Source of the DNA: Comamonadaceae bacterium
GTDB lineage: Bacteria > Pseudomonadota > Gammaproteobacteria > Burkholderiales > Burkholderiaceae_C
Direction: 5' to 3'
Length of the DNA: 64,000 nucleotides
Assembly: GCA_003599455.1 (NCBI GenBank)
Contig: QZKF01000057.1
Location: 32,710 to 96,709, forward strand
Notes under the pieces: model-generated
What the model was told of the DNA's origin: nothing
The model's database searches: none
The model's input: the letters and a program-made list of their open reading frames with translations, nothing else
Translations under genes and position numbers: made by a program
Part shown: positions 1-12,430 of the stretch, one piece after another
Position numbering within the stretch: position 1 is the stretch's first letter
How the letters are laid out: the number at the start of each line of letters is the position of its first letter

Positions 1-305
1 GCGGGGGCGTAGCCGCCCAGCACGCCGGAGGCGACCAGAGTCTGCGCCAGGGGTTCGAGCACGATGCCGCGGCCCAGCTCCTCCATGACCACCATGCCTT
101 CGATGGGACCCATGCCCATGCCGCCGTCGTCTTCGCTCACGTAGAGACCGGCCAGGCCCAGCTCGGCGAGTTCGCCGTAGGCCGCGCGGTCAAAACCGCC
201 GGCGGCCACGATGCTGTTGCGGCGCTCGAAGGTGTAGCCCTTGTCGACCCACTTGCGAACCGCGTCGCGCAGCTGTTCCTGGTCGTCGGAAAAATCGAAA
301 TCCAT
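1..305 (-). CDS. Acyl-CoA dehydrogenase, N-terminal part (cut by window edge)
   Basis: This is the N-terminal end of a second acyl-CoA dehydrogenase, read leftward and running off the window. About 101 residues are visible. They begin MDFDFSDDQEQLRDAV, typical of the all-alpha N-terminal domain, and include a GGMGMGP loop and an EELGRG motif common in the family. The family oxidises acyl-CoA thioesters at the alpha-beta bond using FAD. An AAGGAG ribosome site lies just before the ATG. The gene starts 10 bp after the stop codon of the upstream dehydrogenase, so the two are almost certainly co-transcribed. Such pairs often form heteromeric enzymes for branched or cyclic acyl-CoAs; that role is inferred and the substrate is unknown. 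Confidence 0.85.
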   Translation of the reverse strand, partial: MDFDFSDDQEQLRDAVRKWVDKGYTFERRNSIVAAGGFDRAAYGELAELGLAGLYVSEDDGGMGMGPIEGMVVMEELGRGIVLEPLAQTLVASGVLGGYAP

Positions 306-315
306 GTGTGTCTCC

Positions 316-1497
316 TTAGCCCAGAACGGTCTGTGCAACGATGTTGCGCTGCACTTCATTGCTGCCACCGTAGATGGTGGTCTTGCGCAGGTTGAAGTAG
401 GTCGATGCGAGTGGCGCGTTGGCGTTGACGCCACCGGGGAAGCTGCCCTGCCAGCCGGCTTCCATGGCCTCCTCGATGAAGGGCAGGCTGTAGGGGCCGG
501 CCGCGAGCATCATGAGTTCGCTGTAGCGCTGCTGGATCTCGCTGCCCTTGATCTTGAGCAGGCCGGCGATGTCGAGCGAGTTCTTGCCCGATTTCTCGGC
601 CGAGAGCACGCGCAGGACCAGCATTTCCAGCGCCACCACGTCGACTTCGAGCAGGGCGATCTGGTCGCGGAAGCGGGTGTCGTCCCACACGCCCTCGGCC
701 TTGGCGATGCGCTTCAAGCGCTCGAGTTCGCGCTTGGCGCGGTTCACGTCGGCGATGTTGGTGCGCTCGTGGCTCAGCAGGTGCTTGGCGTAGGTCCAGC
801 CCTTGTTCTCTTCGCCGATCAGGTTCTCGGCCGGCACCTCGACGTTGTCGAACCAGACCTCGTTGACCTCGCATTCGCCGTCGAGCAGCTTGATGGGACG
901 CACCGAGACGCCGGGCGATTTCATGTCGATCAGCAGGAAGGAGATGCCGGTCTGCGGCTTGCCTTCGTTGCTGGTGCGCACCAGGCAGAAGATCCACTCG
1001 CCGTACTGGCCCAGCGTGGTCCAGGTCTTCTGGCCGTTGACGATGTACTTGTCGCCCTGGCGCTCGGCGCGGCATTTCACCGAGGCCAGGTCCGAGCCCG
1101 AGCCCGGTTCGCTGTAGCCCTGGCTCCACCAGACTTCACCGCTGGCGATGCCGGGCAGGAAGCGCTCCTGCTGCGCCTTGTTGCCGAAGGCCATGATCAC
1201 GGGCGCCACCATCACCGGGCCGAAGGGCACGACGCGCGGCGCGCCGGCCAGGGCGCATTCTTCCTCGAACAGGTGCTTCTGCACCGCGTTCCAGCCCGGG
1301 CCGCCGAATTCCTTGGGCCAGCCCCAGCCCAGCCAGCCCTTCTTGCCGAGGATCTTGGCCCAGCGCTGCATGTCGTCGCGCGTCAGGCGCAGGGCGTTGT
1401 GGACCTTGTGGGCGATGTCGGCGGGCAGGTTGGCCTTGACCCAGCCGCGGATCTCCTCGCGAAACGCCTGTTCTTCGGGCGTGAATGCCAAATCCAT
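316..1497 (-). CDS. Acyl-CoA dehydrogenase
   Basis: A full-length FAD-dependent acyl-CoA dehydrogenase of 393 residues. It contains the N-terminal helical domain, the central beta domain with the YSEPGSGSDLA flavin/substrate motif and WTTLGQYGEWIF, and a C-terminal helical domain ending in YGGSNEVQRNIVAQTVLG, the classic FAD-contact tail. The start chosen is the ATG at 1497 (MDLAFTPEEQAF), which has an AGGAG site 8 bp upstream and matches the usual family start; an ATG 24 bp further upstream adds residues of no family character. It is the first gene of a leftward operon with the partial dehydrogenase at the window edge. A palindrome at 1563-1574 may bind a TetR-type repressor. The substrate cannot be told from the sequence. 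Confidence 0.93.
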   Translation of the reverse strand: MDLAFTPEEQAFREEIRGWVKANLPADIAHKVHNALRLTRDDMQRWAKILGKKGWLGWGWPKEFGGPGWNAVQKHLFEEECALAGAPRVVPFGPVMVAPVIMAFGNKAQQERFLPGIASGEVWWSQGYSEPGSGSDLASVKCRAERQGDKYIVNGQKTWTTLGQYGEWIFCLVRTSNEGKPQTGISFLLIDMKSPGVSVRPIKLLDGECEVNEVWFDNVEVPAENLIGEENKGWTYAKHLLSHERTNIADVNRAKRELERLKRIAKAEGVWDDTRFRDQIALLEVDVVALEMLVLRVLSAEKSGKNSLDIAGLLKIKGSEIQQRYSELMMLAAGPYSLPFIEEAMEAGWQGSFPGGVNANAPLASTYFNLRKTTIYGGSNEVQRNIVAQTVLG

Positions 1498-1562
1498 GGG
1501 ATGTCTCCTGGTGGCCGCCACAGGGTTGTGCCGGCGAATTGAACAACGCCGGTCAGTTTCGC

Positions 1563-1574
1563 ACGACCGTTCGT
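1563..1574 (-). promoter_or_regulatory. Imperfect palindrome, possible TetR-type operator
   Basis: ACGACCGTTCGT is an inverted repeat matching itself at 10 of 12 positions. It lies 66 bp upstream of the acyl-CoA dehydrogenase start. Short palindromes of the ACGA/TCGT type are frequent operators for TetR-family repressors that sense acyl-CoAs in front of beta-oxidation genes. No TetR gene is in view, so the assignment is inferred from position and form. Confidence 0.35.
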
Positions 1575-1575
1575 T

Positions 1576-2307
1576 TTATCGCTGTCCGGGCTGCGACAAG
1601 CCGAGTTGTTCGTTCAGATTCTGCAGTTGGTCCTGCAGCGCGGCCACGGTGTTTTCCAGCGTGGCGAGGCGGCGGGTGAGGGCGATCAGCTCGTCCTCGG
1701 TGGCGGCGCTGCCCTGCGCCGCCGGGGCGGCGGCGAATGCCGTGGCGTCCACCGGTCCGCAGAGCAGGTGGGCCCAGCGCTGCTCGCGGGCGCCGGGCGC
1801 GCGCGGCAGCTTCACCACCAGCGGGCCGCCCTTGTCGGGGCTGCGGTCCTGCAGTTCCTCCAGGAAGCCGTCCACCGAGGCGATGTCCAGAAACTTGTAC
1901 CAGCGCTCGGTGTTCAGGCGCAGCTCTCCGGCGGTCTGCGGGCCGCGCAGCACCAGCATGCCCAGCAACACGGCCGATTGTTCGGGCACGCCCACGGCGC
2001 GCACGAAGTTGTGCTCGTAGCGCGTCACGCGGCTGCCGCCACCTTCCATCACCATGTGCAGGGCGCGCAGGGCGTCCAGCGCCTCGAGCACCTGGGCGTC
2101 GGCCAGGTTCATCACCGGCTCGCGGCTGGACTTCTGGTTGCAGCCCGTCACCAGCGCGTTGAGCGTGAGCGGGTAGCTGTCGGGCACGGTGCGCGCCTTT
2201 TCCATGAGGGTGCCCAGCACCCGCGCCTCGGCGGGCGAGAGCGGGCGCTGCTGAAAATCGTGGCCGCGCGGGCGGCCGGCGGCGGGGGCTTGCAGGTCTG
2301 AGGTCAT
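1576..2307 (-). CDS. YceH family protein (DUF480)
   Basis: A 243-residue protein of the YceH/DUF480 family. The family core is clear: [43 protein letters not shown], followed by the paired winged-helix segments ending near [13 protein letters not shown]. The last 30 residues ([25 protein letters not shown]) form a likely coiled coil. The family folds as tandem winged helices, but its biochemical role is not established. A GGAAG site precedes the ATG. The gene is divergent from purN, with only 14 bp between start codons, so the two promoters must overlap or lie inside the opposite genes. Confidence 0.88.
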   Translation of the reverse strand: MTSDLQAPAAGRPRGHDFQQRPLSPAEARVLGTLMEKARTVPDSYPLTLNALVTGCNQKSSREPVMNLADAQVLEALDALRALHMVMEGGGSRVTRYEHNFVRAVGVPEQSAVLLGMLVLRGPQTAGELRLNTERWYKFLDIASVDGFLEELQDRSPDKGGPLVVKLPRAPGAREQRWAHLLCGPVDATAFAAAPAAQGSAATEDELIALTRRLATLENTVAALQDQLQNLNEQLGLSQPGQR

Positions 2308-2321
2308 TACACTTCCGGGCC

Positions 2322-2912
2322 ATGTCTGGCGTGAACAAAAACATCGTGATTCTGATCTCTGGCAGCGGCTCCAACATGGCCGCCATCGCGGAGACGGCCC
2401 TGAAGCGGCGCTGGCAGGCCCGGTTCGGCGCGCGCGTGGTGGCGGTGATCAGCAACAAGGCCGCGGCACAAGGCCTGGCCTGGGCCCGCGAGCAGGGCAT
2501 TGCGGCAGTTGCGCTGGACCATACCGCCTACGACAGCCGCGAGGCTTTCGACGCTGCCCTGATGGCCGAAATCGACCGGTTTGAACCGGCGCTGGTGGTG
2601 CTGGCCGGTTTCATGCGCATCCTCACGCCGGGCTTCGTGCAGCACTACGAGGGGTGCCTTGTGAACATCCACCCCAGCCTGCTGCCGGCGTTCACCGGGC
2701 TGAAAACGCACCAGCGCGCGATCGAGATGGGTTGCCGCTTGGCGGGCGCCACGGTGCACCGCGTGACCAGCGAACTCGACCATGGCGAGATCCTGGACCA
2801 GGCCGTGGTGCCGGTGCTGCCGGGCGATACCGCCGAGATGCTGGCGGCCCGGGTGCTGACGCAGGAGCACGTCATCTATCCGCGCGCGATCGAAAGACTG
2901 CTCGCCGCTTGA
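2322..2912 (+). CDS. purN: Phosphoribosylglycinamide formyltransferase (GAR transformylase 1)
   Basis: Transfers a formyl group from 10-formyltetrahydrofolate to GAR, the third step of purine synthesis, in the cytoplasm. At 196 residues it has the normal PurN length. The N-terminal nucleotide-binding loop [13 protein letters not shown] is present. The catalytic block [27 protein letters not shown] carries the conserved Asn and His, and [14 protein letters not shown] contains the conserved Asp. No strong ribosome site precedes the ATG. The gene stands alone, divergent from the YceH gene, and is followed by an intergenic repeat and convergent prfC. Confidence 0.95.
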   Translation: MSGVNKNIVILISGSGSNMAAIAETALKRRWQARFGARVVAVISNKAAAQGLAWAREQGIAAVALDHTAYDSREAFDAALMAEIDRFEPALVVLAGFMRILTPGFVQHYEGCLVNIHPSLLPAFTGLKTHQRAIEMGCRLAGATVHRVTSELDHGEILDQAVVPVLPGDTAEMLAARVLTQEHVIYPRAIERLLAA

Positions 2913-2924
2913 AATGTTTTACGC

Positions 2925-2958
2925 CTTCTCCCCTGGGAGAGGGCTGGGGAGAGGGCAC
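2925..2958. repeat. Intergenic palindromic repeat between purN and prfC
   Basis: A short segment built from CTCCCCTGGGAGAG followed by GGCTGGGGAGAGGGC. It lies in the 50 bp between the convergent ends of purN and prfC. The form and location match dispersed palindromic intergenic units found in many Burkholderiales. It can fold into a hairpin in either transcript and may act as a bidirectional transcript end. Confidence 0.5.
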
Positions 2959-2962
2959 GCCC

Positions 2963-4582
<1,620 letters not shown>

Positions 4583-4639
4583 AGCCTTCGATTATCCCCG
4601 GCGCAGCAACATGTGCCGGAGCGCGGGTGCCCGGTCCAG

Positions 4640-4720
4640 AGATGCCGTGGGACCGGCTTTGCCGGGCCACAGGCGTCGTCCCCCTGGGGGGAAGCCGCGT
4701 CAGCGGCGCAGGGGGGCGAC
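4640..4720 (+). repeat. GC-rich dispersed intergenic repeat, copy 1
   Basis: This segment contains CCCCCTGGGGGG, then a GCGTCAGCGGCG block, then AGGGGGGCGAC. A related copy in the opposite orientation lies at 18185-18250. Both copies sit directly upstream of a gene. Such elements are numerous in Comamonadaceae intergenic regions. Here the right end supplies the probable -10 box of the downstream methyltransferase gene. Confidence 0.5.
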
Positions 4721-4723
4721 AAT
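4718..4723 (+). promoter_or_regulatory. Putative -10 box giving a nearly leaderless transcript
   Basis: GACAAT ends 9 bp before the ATG of the methyltransferase gene. If transcription starts the usual 6-7 bp downstream, the mRNA leader would be about 3 nt. No ribosome site lies between. The same arrangement is seen before the SARP-hydrolase and Nudix genes. No convincing -35 box is visible. Confidence 0.4.
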
Positions 4724-4732
4724 ACCGCCCCT

Positions 4733-6001
4733 ATGCACCCCAAAGCCCTCCTGGACGAATGCGCCAGCCTGATCGAGCAGGTCTTCAAGTTCGAACACCC
4801 CGCCGACGCCGTCGTCGCCCGCCACTTTCGCGAGAACCGTTCACTCGGTCCCCGCGAGCGCGCCACCCTGTCCGACACGGTCTACACCATCCTGCGCGAG
4901 CGCCTCAAGCTGGAATGGCTGGCCCGCTCGGGCAGCGGCTCCAAGTGGCGGCGGCTGGCGATCCTGGCCTTTCCCGGCGACCGCGACTTCATCAAGAGCG
5001 CGCTGACCGAGCCCGAGAAAACCTGGCTCGACCATTGCGATGCCGTGACCGACGCCGATCTGATGGCGCCACACCGGCACAACCTGCCCGAGTGGCTCGC
5101 CACCGAACTGCGCGAGCAGGTGGGGGGGGAATTCGACGCCCTGGTCGCCAGCCTGAACCAGCCCGCGCCGCTGGACCTGCGGGTCAACCTGCTCAAGGCC
5201 AAGCGCGAGGCGGTGCTGGCCTCCCTGAAGGCCGCTGGCCTCGTGGGCGAGCCGACGCCGTACTCGCCACTGGGCATCCGTATTCAGGGCAAGCCCTCGC
5301 TGGCCAGGCTGCCGGCCTTCGTGCAGGGTGAGGTCGAGGTGCAGGACGAGGGCTCGCAACTGCTGGCCCTGCTGCTGGACGCCAAGCGCGGCGAGATGGT
5401 GGTGGACTTCTGTGCCGGCGCGGGCGGCAAGACCCTGGCCATCGGCGCGGCCATGCGCAACAGCGGCCGGCTCTATGCCTTCGACACCTCGGGCCACCGG
5501 CTCGACGCGCTCAAGCCGCGCCTGGCGCGCAGCGGCCTGTCCAATGTGCACCCGGTGGCGATCGCCCACGAGCGCGACGACCGCATCAAGCGCCTGGCCG
5601 GCAAGATCGATCGGGTGCTGGTCGATGCCCCGTGTTCGGGCCTGGGCACGCTGCGCCGCAGCCCCGACCTGAAATGGCGCCAGACGCCCGCCACCGTGGC
5701 CGCCCAGGCCGAACTGCAGGGGGCCATCCTGCACAGCGCCGCGCGCCTGCTCAAGCCGGGCGGCCGGCTGGTCTATGCCACCTGCAGCCTGCTGAGGCAG
5801 GAGAACGAGGCCGTCGCCGAGGCCTTCGAGCAGGCCCATGCCGATTTCGAGGCCCTGCCGGTGGCCGCTTTGCTGGACGGTGCACAAGTGGGGGATGCGG
5901 CCGCGCTGTGCTCGGGGGAGCAGGGGCGCTGGCTGCGTTTGTGGCCTCATCGGCATGCAACGGACGGCTTTTTTGCTGCCGTCTGGCGGAAAAGGCCTTG
6001 A
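4733..6001 (+). CDS. RsmB/NOP-family RNA (cytosine-5) methyltransferase
   Basis: A SAM-dependent RNA m5C methyltransferase of the NOL1/NOP2/sun family, 422 residues. The SAM-binding motif VVDFCAGAGGKTLAIGA is at about residues 223-239. The two catalytic cysteines of the family are seen: C301 in DAPCSGLGTLRR (motif IV) and C351 in YATCSLL (motif VI). An N-terminal helical region precedes the catalytic core, as in RsmB. The start is the ATG at 4733. The reading frame is open for about 2 kb upstream, but that part is antisense to prfC and not family-like. The target is probably 16S rRNA, but the exact base is not certain, so no gene symbol is given. Confidence 0.92.
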   Translation: MHPKALLDECASLIEQVFKFEHPADAVVARHFRENRSLGPRERATLSDTVYTILRERLKLEWLARSGSGSKWRRLAILAFPGDRDFIKSALTEPEKTWLDHCDAVTDADLMAPHRHNLPEWLATELREQVGGEFDALVASLNQPAPLDLRVNLLKAKREAVLASLKAAGLVGEPTPYSPLGIRIQGKPSLARLPAFVQGEVEVQDEGSQLLALLLDAKRGEMVVDFCAGAGGKTLAIGAAMRNSGRLYAFDTSGHRLDALKPRLARSGLSNVHPVAIAHERDDRIKRLAGKIDRVLVDAPCSGLGTLRRSPDLKWRQTPATVAAQAELQGAILHSAARLLKPGGRLVYATCSLLRQENEAVAEAFEQAHADFEALPVAALLDGAQVGDAAALCSGEQGRWLRLWPHRHATDGFFAAVWRKRP

Positions 6002-6059
6002 ATTGTCGCGAAGTCACTCGATCTGAATCCGTAAGTTCGTATCTCTGAAGGCCCAAGGG

Positions 6060-6088
6060 TTGGTGATTTGCACCCCCGGCCTTAAAAT
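6060..6088 (+). promoter_or_regulatory. Sigma-70 type promoter of the desaturase gene
   Basis: TTGGTG and TAAAAT are separated by exactly 17 bp. The -10 box is close to consensus. The expected start of transcription near 6095 gives a leader of about 77 nt before the ATG at 6172. Confidence 0.5.
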
Positions 6089-6171
6089 CCGGAGCTTGCC
6101 GGCCCACCCCGCCCATGGGCCCGGCTTCGATTTGTCTCTCCTTGACCCTCGGGCGGTCTAATAGGAAATCC

Positions 6172-7398
6172 ATGTCTTCTTCCGATTCCGGAATCTTTTC
6201 GCTGCTTTGGGACGGCCTGATCCAGTTCCTGGCCCATGGCGTCAGTGGCGCCACTTGGTGGCAGGCCATTCTCGTGGCCCTGGTCTTCGCCCACATCACG
6301 ATCGCCAGCGTCACCATCTACCTGCACCGCCACCAGGCGCACCGGGCGCTGGACCTGCATCCCATCGCGTCGCACTTCTTCCGCTTCTGGCTCTGGATGA
6401 CCACCGGCATGGTCACCAAGGAATGGACCGCCATCCACCGCAAGCACCACGCCAAGTGCGAACACGAGGGGGACCCCCACAGCCCCGTGGTGTTCGGCAT
6501 CAAGAAGGTGTTCTATGAGGGCAGCGAGCTCTACCGCGCCGAAGCCAAGAACCAGGAAACCCTGGAACGCTATGGCCACAACACGCCGAGCGACTGGATC
6601 GAGAAGCACGTCTACACCGGCCGCTCGCGCCTGGGCGTGAGCCTCATGCTCATCATCGACGTGGCGCTGTTTGGCGCCCTGGGCCTGACCGTCTGGGCGA
6701 TCCAGATGATCTGGATCCCGATCACGGCCGCCGGCATCATCAACGGCATCGGCCACTGGTGGGGCTACCGCAACTTCGAGGCCGCCGACGCGAGCACCAA
6801 CGTGTCGCCCTGGGGCATCCTGATCGGTGGCGAAGAACTGCACAACAACCACCACACCTACCCGACCTCGGCCAAGCTGTCGGTCAAGCCCTACGAGTTC
6901 GACATCGGCTGGATGTACATCACCCTGCTGAGTTCGGTGGGCCTGGCCTCGGTGAAAAAGGTGCCGCCCAAGATGGCTTATGGCGACGTGCGCCCGGTGG
7001 CCGACGAGAAGACGCTGGAGGCGATCATCGCCAACCGCTACGAAGTGATGGCGGGCTACGCGCGTGAGATGCGCGCCGCCTGCAAGCGCGAGCTGGGAGC
7101 CCTGCAACAGCGCAGTGGCGACGCCACCGTGCTGCAGGCAGCCCGCCGCTGGCTGCACCGCGACGACGACAAGGTGCCCGCCAACGTCAAGCCGCAGCTG
7201 GCCCAGGTGCGCGCGGAGCACCCGGTGCTCGACAAGATGGTGACCATGCGCGAAGAGTTGCGCGCGCTGTGGTCCAGCACCAATGCCACCCGCGAGCAGC
7301 TGGCCACGGACCTGCAGGCCTGGTGCCGCCGTGCCGAAGAGAGCGGTATTGCCGCGCTGCGCGACTTCTCCATCCGCCTGCGCTCGGCCCACGCCTGA
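6172..7398 (+). CDS. Membrane fatty acid desaturase (acyl-CoA/phospholipid delta-9 type)
   Basis: A di-iron membrane desaturase of 408 residues that introduces a cis double bond into fatty acyl chains, adjusting membrane fluidity. The three histidine boxes are intact: HRHQAH at residues 52-57, HRKHH at 89-93 and HNNHH at 224-228. Hydrophobic helices flank them, including one near residues 25-45 and a long pair around 150-190. The C-terminal third is a soluble helical extension. The ATG at 6172 is preceded by AGGA and gives the usual start; an upstream ATG at 6115 lacks a ribosome site. It stands as a single-gene unit between its own promoter and a strong terminator. Confidence 0.92.
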   Translation: MSSSDSGIFSLLWDGLIQFLAHGVSGATWWQAILVALVFAHITIASVTIYLHRHQAHRALDLHPIASHFFRFWLWMTTGMVTKEWTAIHRKHHAKCEHEGDPHSPVVFGIKKVFYEGSELYRAEAKNQETLERYGHNTPSDWIEKHVYTGRSRLGVSLMLIIDVALFGALGLTVWAIQMIWIPITAAGIINGIGHWWGYRNFEAADASTNVSPWGILIGGEELHNNHHTYPTSAKLSVKPYEFDIGWMYITLLSSVGLASVKKVPPKMAYGDVRPVADEKTLEAIIANRYEVMAGYAREMRAACKRELGALQQRSGDATVLQAARRWLHRDDDKVPANVKPQLAQVRAEHPVLDKMVTMREELRALWSSTNATREQLATDLQAWCRRAEESGIAALRDFSIRLRSAHA

Positions 7399-7414
7399 GT
7401 TCGGCCTCTCCGGA

Positions 7415-7442
7415 AAAAAGCCACCCCGCGGGGTGGCTTTTT
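7415..7442 (+). terminator. Rho-independent terminator after the desaturase gene
   Basis: A perfect hairpin with arms AAAAGCCACCCC and GGGGTGGCTTTT. It begins 16 bp after the stop codon and is flanked by A and T runs, so it could work in both directions. Confidence 0.85.
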
Positions 7443-7469
7443 CATGGGCAAACGTTGTCGATCGCGCAC

Positions 7470-7500
7470 AAAAAAGCCGCTGGATGACAGCGGCTTTTTT
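7470..7500 (-). terminator. Rho-independent terminator of the rpmB-rpmG operon
   Basis: A perfect hairpin with 13-bp arms (AAAAAAGCCGCTG and its complement) around a GATGA loop. It lies 17 bp downstream of the rpmG stop codon on the minus strand. The T run makes it a strong terminator for rpmBG, and the matching A run lets it also back up the desaturase terminator. Confidence 0.85.
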
Positions 7501-7517
7501 GTGGGGAACCGGCTCGA

Positions 7518-7688
7518 TTACTTGAGCTTGATTTCCTTGTAGTCCACGTGCTTGCGTGCCTTGGGATCAAATTTCTTGATCAGCATCTTCTCGGGCGTGG
7601 TCTTCTTGTTCTTGGTGGTGGTGTAGAAGTGGCCGGTTCCAGCGGTGGACTCCAGCTTGATCTTCTCGCGTGCGCCTTTGGTTGCCAT
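7518..7688 (-). CDS. rpmG: 50S ribosomal protein L33
   Basis: A 56-residue ribosomal protein beginning [20 protein letters not shown] and ending [11 protein letters not shown], the standard proteobacterial L33. It lacks the zinc-binding CxxC pairs, so it is the zinc-independent form. It lies 12 bp downstream of rpmB in the usual rpmB-rpmG operon and is followed by a strong terminator. A GGAG-like site overlaps the short spacer. It is too short for many gene finders but unmistakable. Confidence 0.97.
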   Translation of the reverse strand: MATKGAREKIKLESTAGTGHFYTTTKNKKTTPEKMLIKKFDPKARKHVDYKEIKLK

Positions 7689-7700
7689 GTTCGGTTCTCC

Positions 7701-7934
7701 TTAAGCTTGACCGCGTGCGCGCAGGTCGGCGAGCACGGCGTCAATGCCGTTTTTGTCGATCAGGCGCAGGGCGGCGCCGGACACGCGCAGGCGCACCCAG
7801 CGGTTTTCGCTCTCGACCCAGAAACGGCGGTATTGCAGGTTCGGCAGGAACCGGCGCTTGGTTTTGTTGTTGGCGTGGGAAACGTTGTTCCCGACCATGG
7901 GCTTCTTGCCCGTGACGTCGCAGACGCGTGCCAT
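7701..7934 (-). CDS. rpmB: 50S ribosomal protein L28
   Basis: A 77-residue large-subunit protein with the family signature [20 protein letters not shown], followed by [17 protein letters not shown]. It is the first gene of the rpmB-rpmG operon. A GGAG site precedes the ATG. Length and sequence agree with L28 of betaproteobacteria. Confidence 0.97.
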   Translation of the reverse strand: MARVCDVTGKKPMVGNNVSHANNKTKRRFLPNLQYRRFWVESENRWVRLRVSGAALRLIDKNGIDAVLADLRARGQA

Positions 7935-8086
7935 GAGGACACTCCGATCATTTCAAACAGCTGTTGACCGCGACCGGAGGGGACTCCGTGCCTGGCCATT
8001 CAGCCTCACCTCGCCAGGAAAGGGTGGCGGTAACCCGAATCTGCTTCGTGCCCCGGGCAAGCCGGTCAATCTCAGCAAAGCCCGCA

Positions 8087-8092
8087 ATTATA
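8087..8092 (-). promoter_or_regulatory. Consensus -10 box, probable rpmB promoter
   Basis: TATAAT on the minus strand, 153 bp upstream of the rpmB start and just after the end of trxB. No good -35 box is found at 17 bp (TGGCGG is weak). The position between trxB and rpmB supports independent transcription of the ribosomal genes. The 200 bp between rpmB and trxB hold no other gene. Confidence 0.45.
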
Positions 8093-8135
8093 GCCAATAG
8101 CCGGGCGGCCCGCCATGGGCCTGCGTTGCCGGGCG

Positions 8136-9913
<1,778 letters not shown>

Positions 9914-10028
9914 GCGCCGCATCGGTGGCTCGCGGCGGCGGCGCTGCGAGAGCCTGCCGACCCTGTTCTGCATGGCCTGGCCGCACCGCGTCATGGGGTA
10001 AGCTAGCCGCTGGAATTCAGCGAGGCCT

Positions 10029-12383
10029 ATGACATATTCACTCAACACCCTCAACGCCGACCGCAGCCCTGCAGGTCCGGCGGGTGTGTCCCGGTTCGCC
10101 CAGGAAATCGGCCTGGTGCTGGGCGCCGCCGCACTGGCGTTCTGGCTGCTCGCGCTGCTGAGCCATTCGTTGACCGACCCCGCCTGGAGCACCACCGGCA
10201 CCGCCACCGAGGTGGGTAACTGGGGTGGACGCCTCGGGGCCTTGCTGGCTGACTGGAGCTACTACCTGCTGGGCTTCTCGGTGTGGTGGTTGTTCCTGGC
10301 GGGCGTGCGCGCCTGGCTGTCCACGCTGGCGCGCTGGATCCGGGGTACCCCGGGCAGCGAAGACGACGCTGCGCCGGGTGACCGCATCTGGCATCGCCCG
10401 TGGGCGCGCCGCTCGCTGTTCTGGCTCGCCCTGTTCACATTGATGGCCGCGAGCACGGTGCTGGAGTGGAGCCGCCTCTACCGTCTGGAAGCCTTGCTGC
10501 CGGGGCATGCCGGTGGCGTGCTGGGCCATGCCCTGGGCCCGCTGTCCACGCGCTGGCTGGGCTTCACCGGATCGGCGCTGACCATGCTGGCCCTCCTGCT
10601 GGTGTGTCTGCCGAGCGTGTTCCGTTTTTCCTGGGGCCATTGGGCCGAGGAAGTCGGGCACACGCTGGACGGCTGGTTCGAAGCGCGGCGCGAGAAGCGC
10701 GAAGCGGTGGAAGACCATCGCATTGGCGAGAAGGCGGCGCGCGAACGCGAAGAAGTGGTGAAGGTCGAGCGGGTGGAAATCGAGGAGCACCACCCCACGC
10801 CGGTGGTGATCGAACCCACGCTGGTCGATGTGCCCAAGAGCGAGCGCGTGGCGAAAGAACGCCAGAAGCCGCTGTTCACCGAACTGCCCGACAGCAAGCT
10901 GCCGCAGGTGGACCTGCTCGACAGCGCGCCAGCGCACCAGGCTGGGGTGGACAGCCAGACGCTGGAGATGACCAGCCGCCTGATCGAGAAGAAGCTCAAG
11001 GATTTCGGCGTCGACGTGCGCGTGGTCGCCGCGGCGCCGGGCCCCGTGATCACGCGCTACGAGATCGAGCCCGCCACCGGCGTGAAGGGTTCGCAGATCG
11101 TCAACCTCGGGCGCGACCTGGCGCGTTCGCTCTCGCTGGTCTCCATCCGCGTGATCGAGACCATTCCGGGCAAGAACCTGATGGCGCTGGAGTTGCCCAA
11201 CGCCAAGCGCCAGACCATCAAGCTCAGCGAGATCCTGGGATCGGCCGTCTACAACGACGCCAAGTCGATGCTGACCATGGGCCTGGGCAAGGACATCGGT
11301 GGCCAGCCCATCGTGGCCGACCTGGCCAAGATGCCGCACTGCCTGGTGGCCGGTACCACCGGCTCGGGCAAGTCGGTCGGCATCAACGCGATGATTCTGT
11401 CGCTGCTGTACAAGGCCGACGCGCGCGACGTGCGCCTGCTGCTGATCGATCCCAAGATGCTCGAGATGAGCGTCTACGAAGGCATTCCGCACCTGCTCGC
11501 GCCCGTGGTCACCGACATGAAGCACGCGGCCAACGGCCTGAACTGGTGCGTGGCCGAGATGGAGAAGCGCTACAAGCTCATGAGCAAGCTGGGCGTGCGC
11601 AACCTCGCGGGCTACAACGTGAAGATCGACGAAGCCGCGGCGCGTGGCGAGTTCATCGGCAACCCGTTCAGCCTCACGCCCGAGCAGCCCGAACCGCTGG
11701 AGCGCCTGCCCTACATCGTGGTGGTGATCGACGAGCTGGCCGACCTGATGATGGTGGTGGGCAAGAAGATCGAGGAGCTCATCGCGCGTCTGGCGCAGAA
11801 GGCGCGCGCGGCCGGCATCCACCTGATCCTCGCCACGCAGCGCCCCAGCGTGGACGTGATCACCGGCCTGATCAAGGCCAACATCCCCACCCGCCTGTCG
11901 TTCCAGGTCAGCAGCAAGATCGACAGCCGCACCATCCTCGACCAGATGGGTGCCGAGAGCCTGCTCGGCATGGGTGACATGCTTTACATGCCGTCGGGTA
12001 CGGGCTTCCCGATCCGGGTGCATGGTGCGTTTGTCAGCGACGACGAAGTGCACCGCGTGGTGGCCTACCTGAAAGAGCAGGGCGGCGAACCCAACTACAT
12101 CGACGGCGTGCTCGAGGGCAGCGTGGGCGATGGCGAGGGCGGCGACCTGTTCGGCGAAGGGGGCGGCGAGAGCGGCAACGGCGAGAAAGACGCGCTCTAC
12201 GACCAGGCGGTGGAGATCGTGCTCAAGGACCGCAAGGCCAGCATTTCCTACGTGCAGCGCAAGCTCAAGATCGGCTACAACCGCGCCGCGCGCCTGCTCG
12301 AGGACATGGAGAACGCCGGCCTGGTCAGCGCGCTCACCTCCAGCGGCCAGCGCGACATCCTGGTGCCCTCGCGCGGCGAATGA
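10029..12383 (+). CDS. ftsK: DNA translocase FtsK
   Basis: A membrane-anchored motor that moves chromosome ends through the septum at division. The 784-residue protein has four predicted membrane helices in about the first 200 residues, a charged linker, and a RecA-like motor with Walker A GTTGSGKS at 442-449 and Walker B-like [12 protein letters not shown]. The C-terminal gamma domain (about 715-784) holds the winged helix ([23 protein letters not shown]) that reads KOPS sites. The linker is short compared with E. coli FtsK, as is usual in betaproteobacteria. It starts the ftsK-lolA-rarA cluster. Confidence 0.96.
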   Translation: MTYSLNTLNADRSPAGPAGVSRFAQEIGLVLGAAALAFWLLALLSHSLTDPAWSTTGTATEVGNWGGRLGALLADWSYYLLGFSVWWLFLAGVRAWLSTLARWIRGTPGSEDDAAPGDRIWHRPWARRSLFWLALFTLMAASTVLEWSRLYRLEALLPGHAGGVLGHALGPLSTRWLGFTGSALTMLALLLVCLPSVFRFSWGHWAEEVGHTLDGWFEARREKREAVEDHRIGEKAAREREEVVKVERVEIEEHHPTPVVIEPTLVDVPKSERVAKERQKPLFTELPDSKLPQVDLLDSAPAHQAGVDSQTLEMTSRLIEKKLKDFGVDVRVVAAAPGPVITRYEIEPATGVKGSQIVNLGRDLARSLSLVSIRVIETIPGKNLMALELPNAKRQTIKLSEILGSAVYNDAKSMLTMGLGKDIGGQPIVADLAKMPHCLVAGTTGSGKSVGINAMILSLLYKADARDVRLLLIDPKMLEMSVYEGIPHLLAPVVTDMKHAANGLNWCVAEMEKRYKLMSKLGVRNLAGYNVKIDEAAARGEFIGNPFSLTPEQPEPLERLPYIVVVIDELADLMMVVGKKIEELIARLAQKARAAGIHLILATQRPSVDVITGLIKANIPTRLSFQVSSKIDSRTILDQMGAESLLGMGDMLYMPSGTGFPIRVHGAFVSDDEVHRVVAYLKEQGGEPNYIDGVLEGSVGDGEGGDLFGEGGGESGNGEKDALYDQAVEIVLKDRKASISYVQRKLKIGYNRAARLLEDMENAGLVSALTSSGQRDILVPSRGE

Positions 12384-12430
12384 ATCCTGCCGACGTGCAA
12401 CCAAGTCGGCGCAACCGGGTCAGACCGTCC

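Noticed and set aside
10038..12404. A 788-residue open frame antisense to ftsK
   Set aside because: It is low-complexity and His/Arg/Gln-rich, as expected for the shadow of a high-GC gene, and ftsK is certain.
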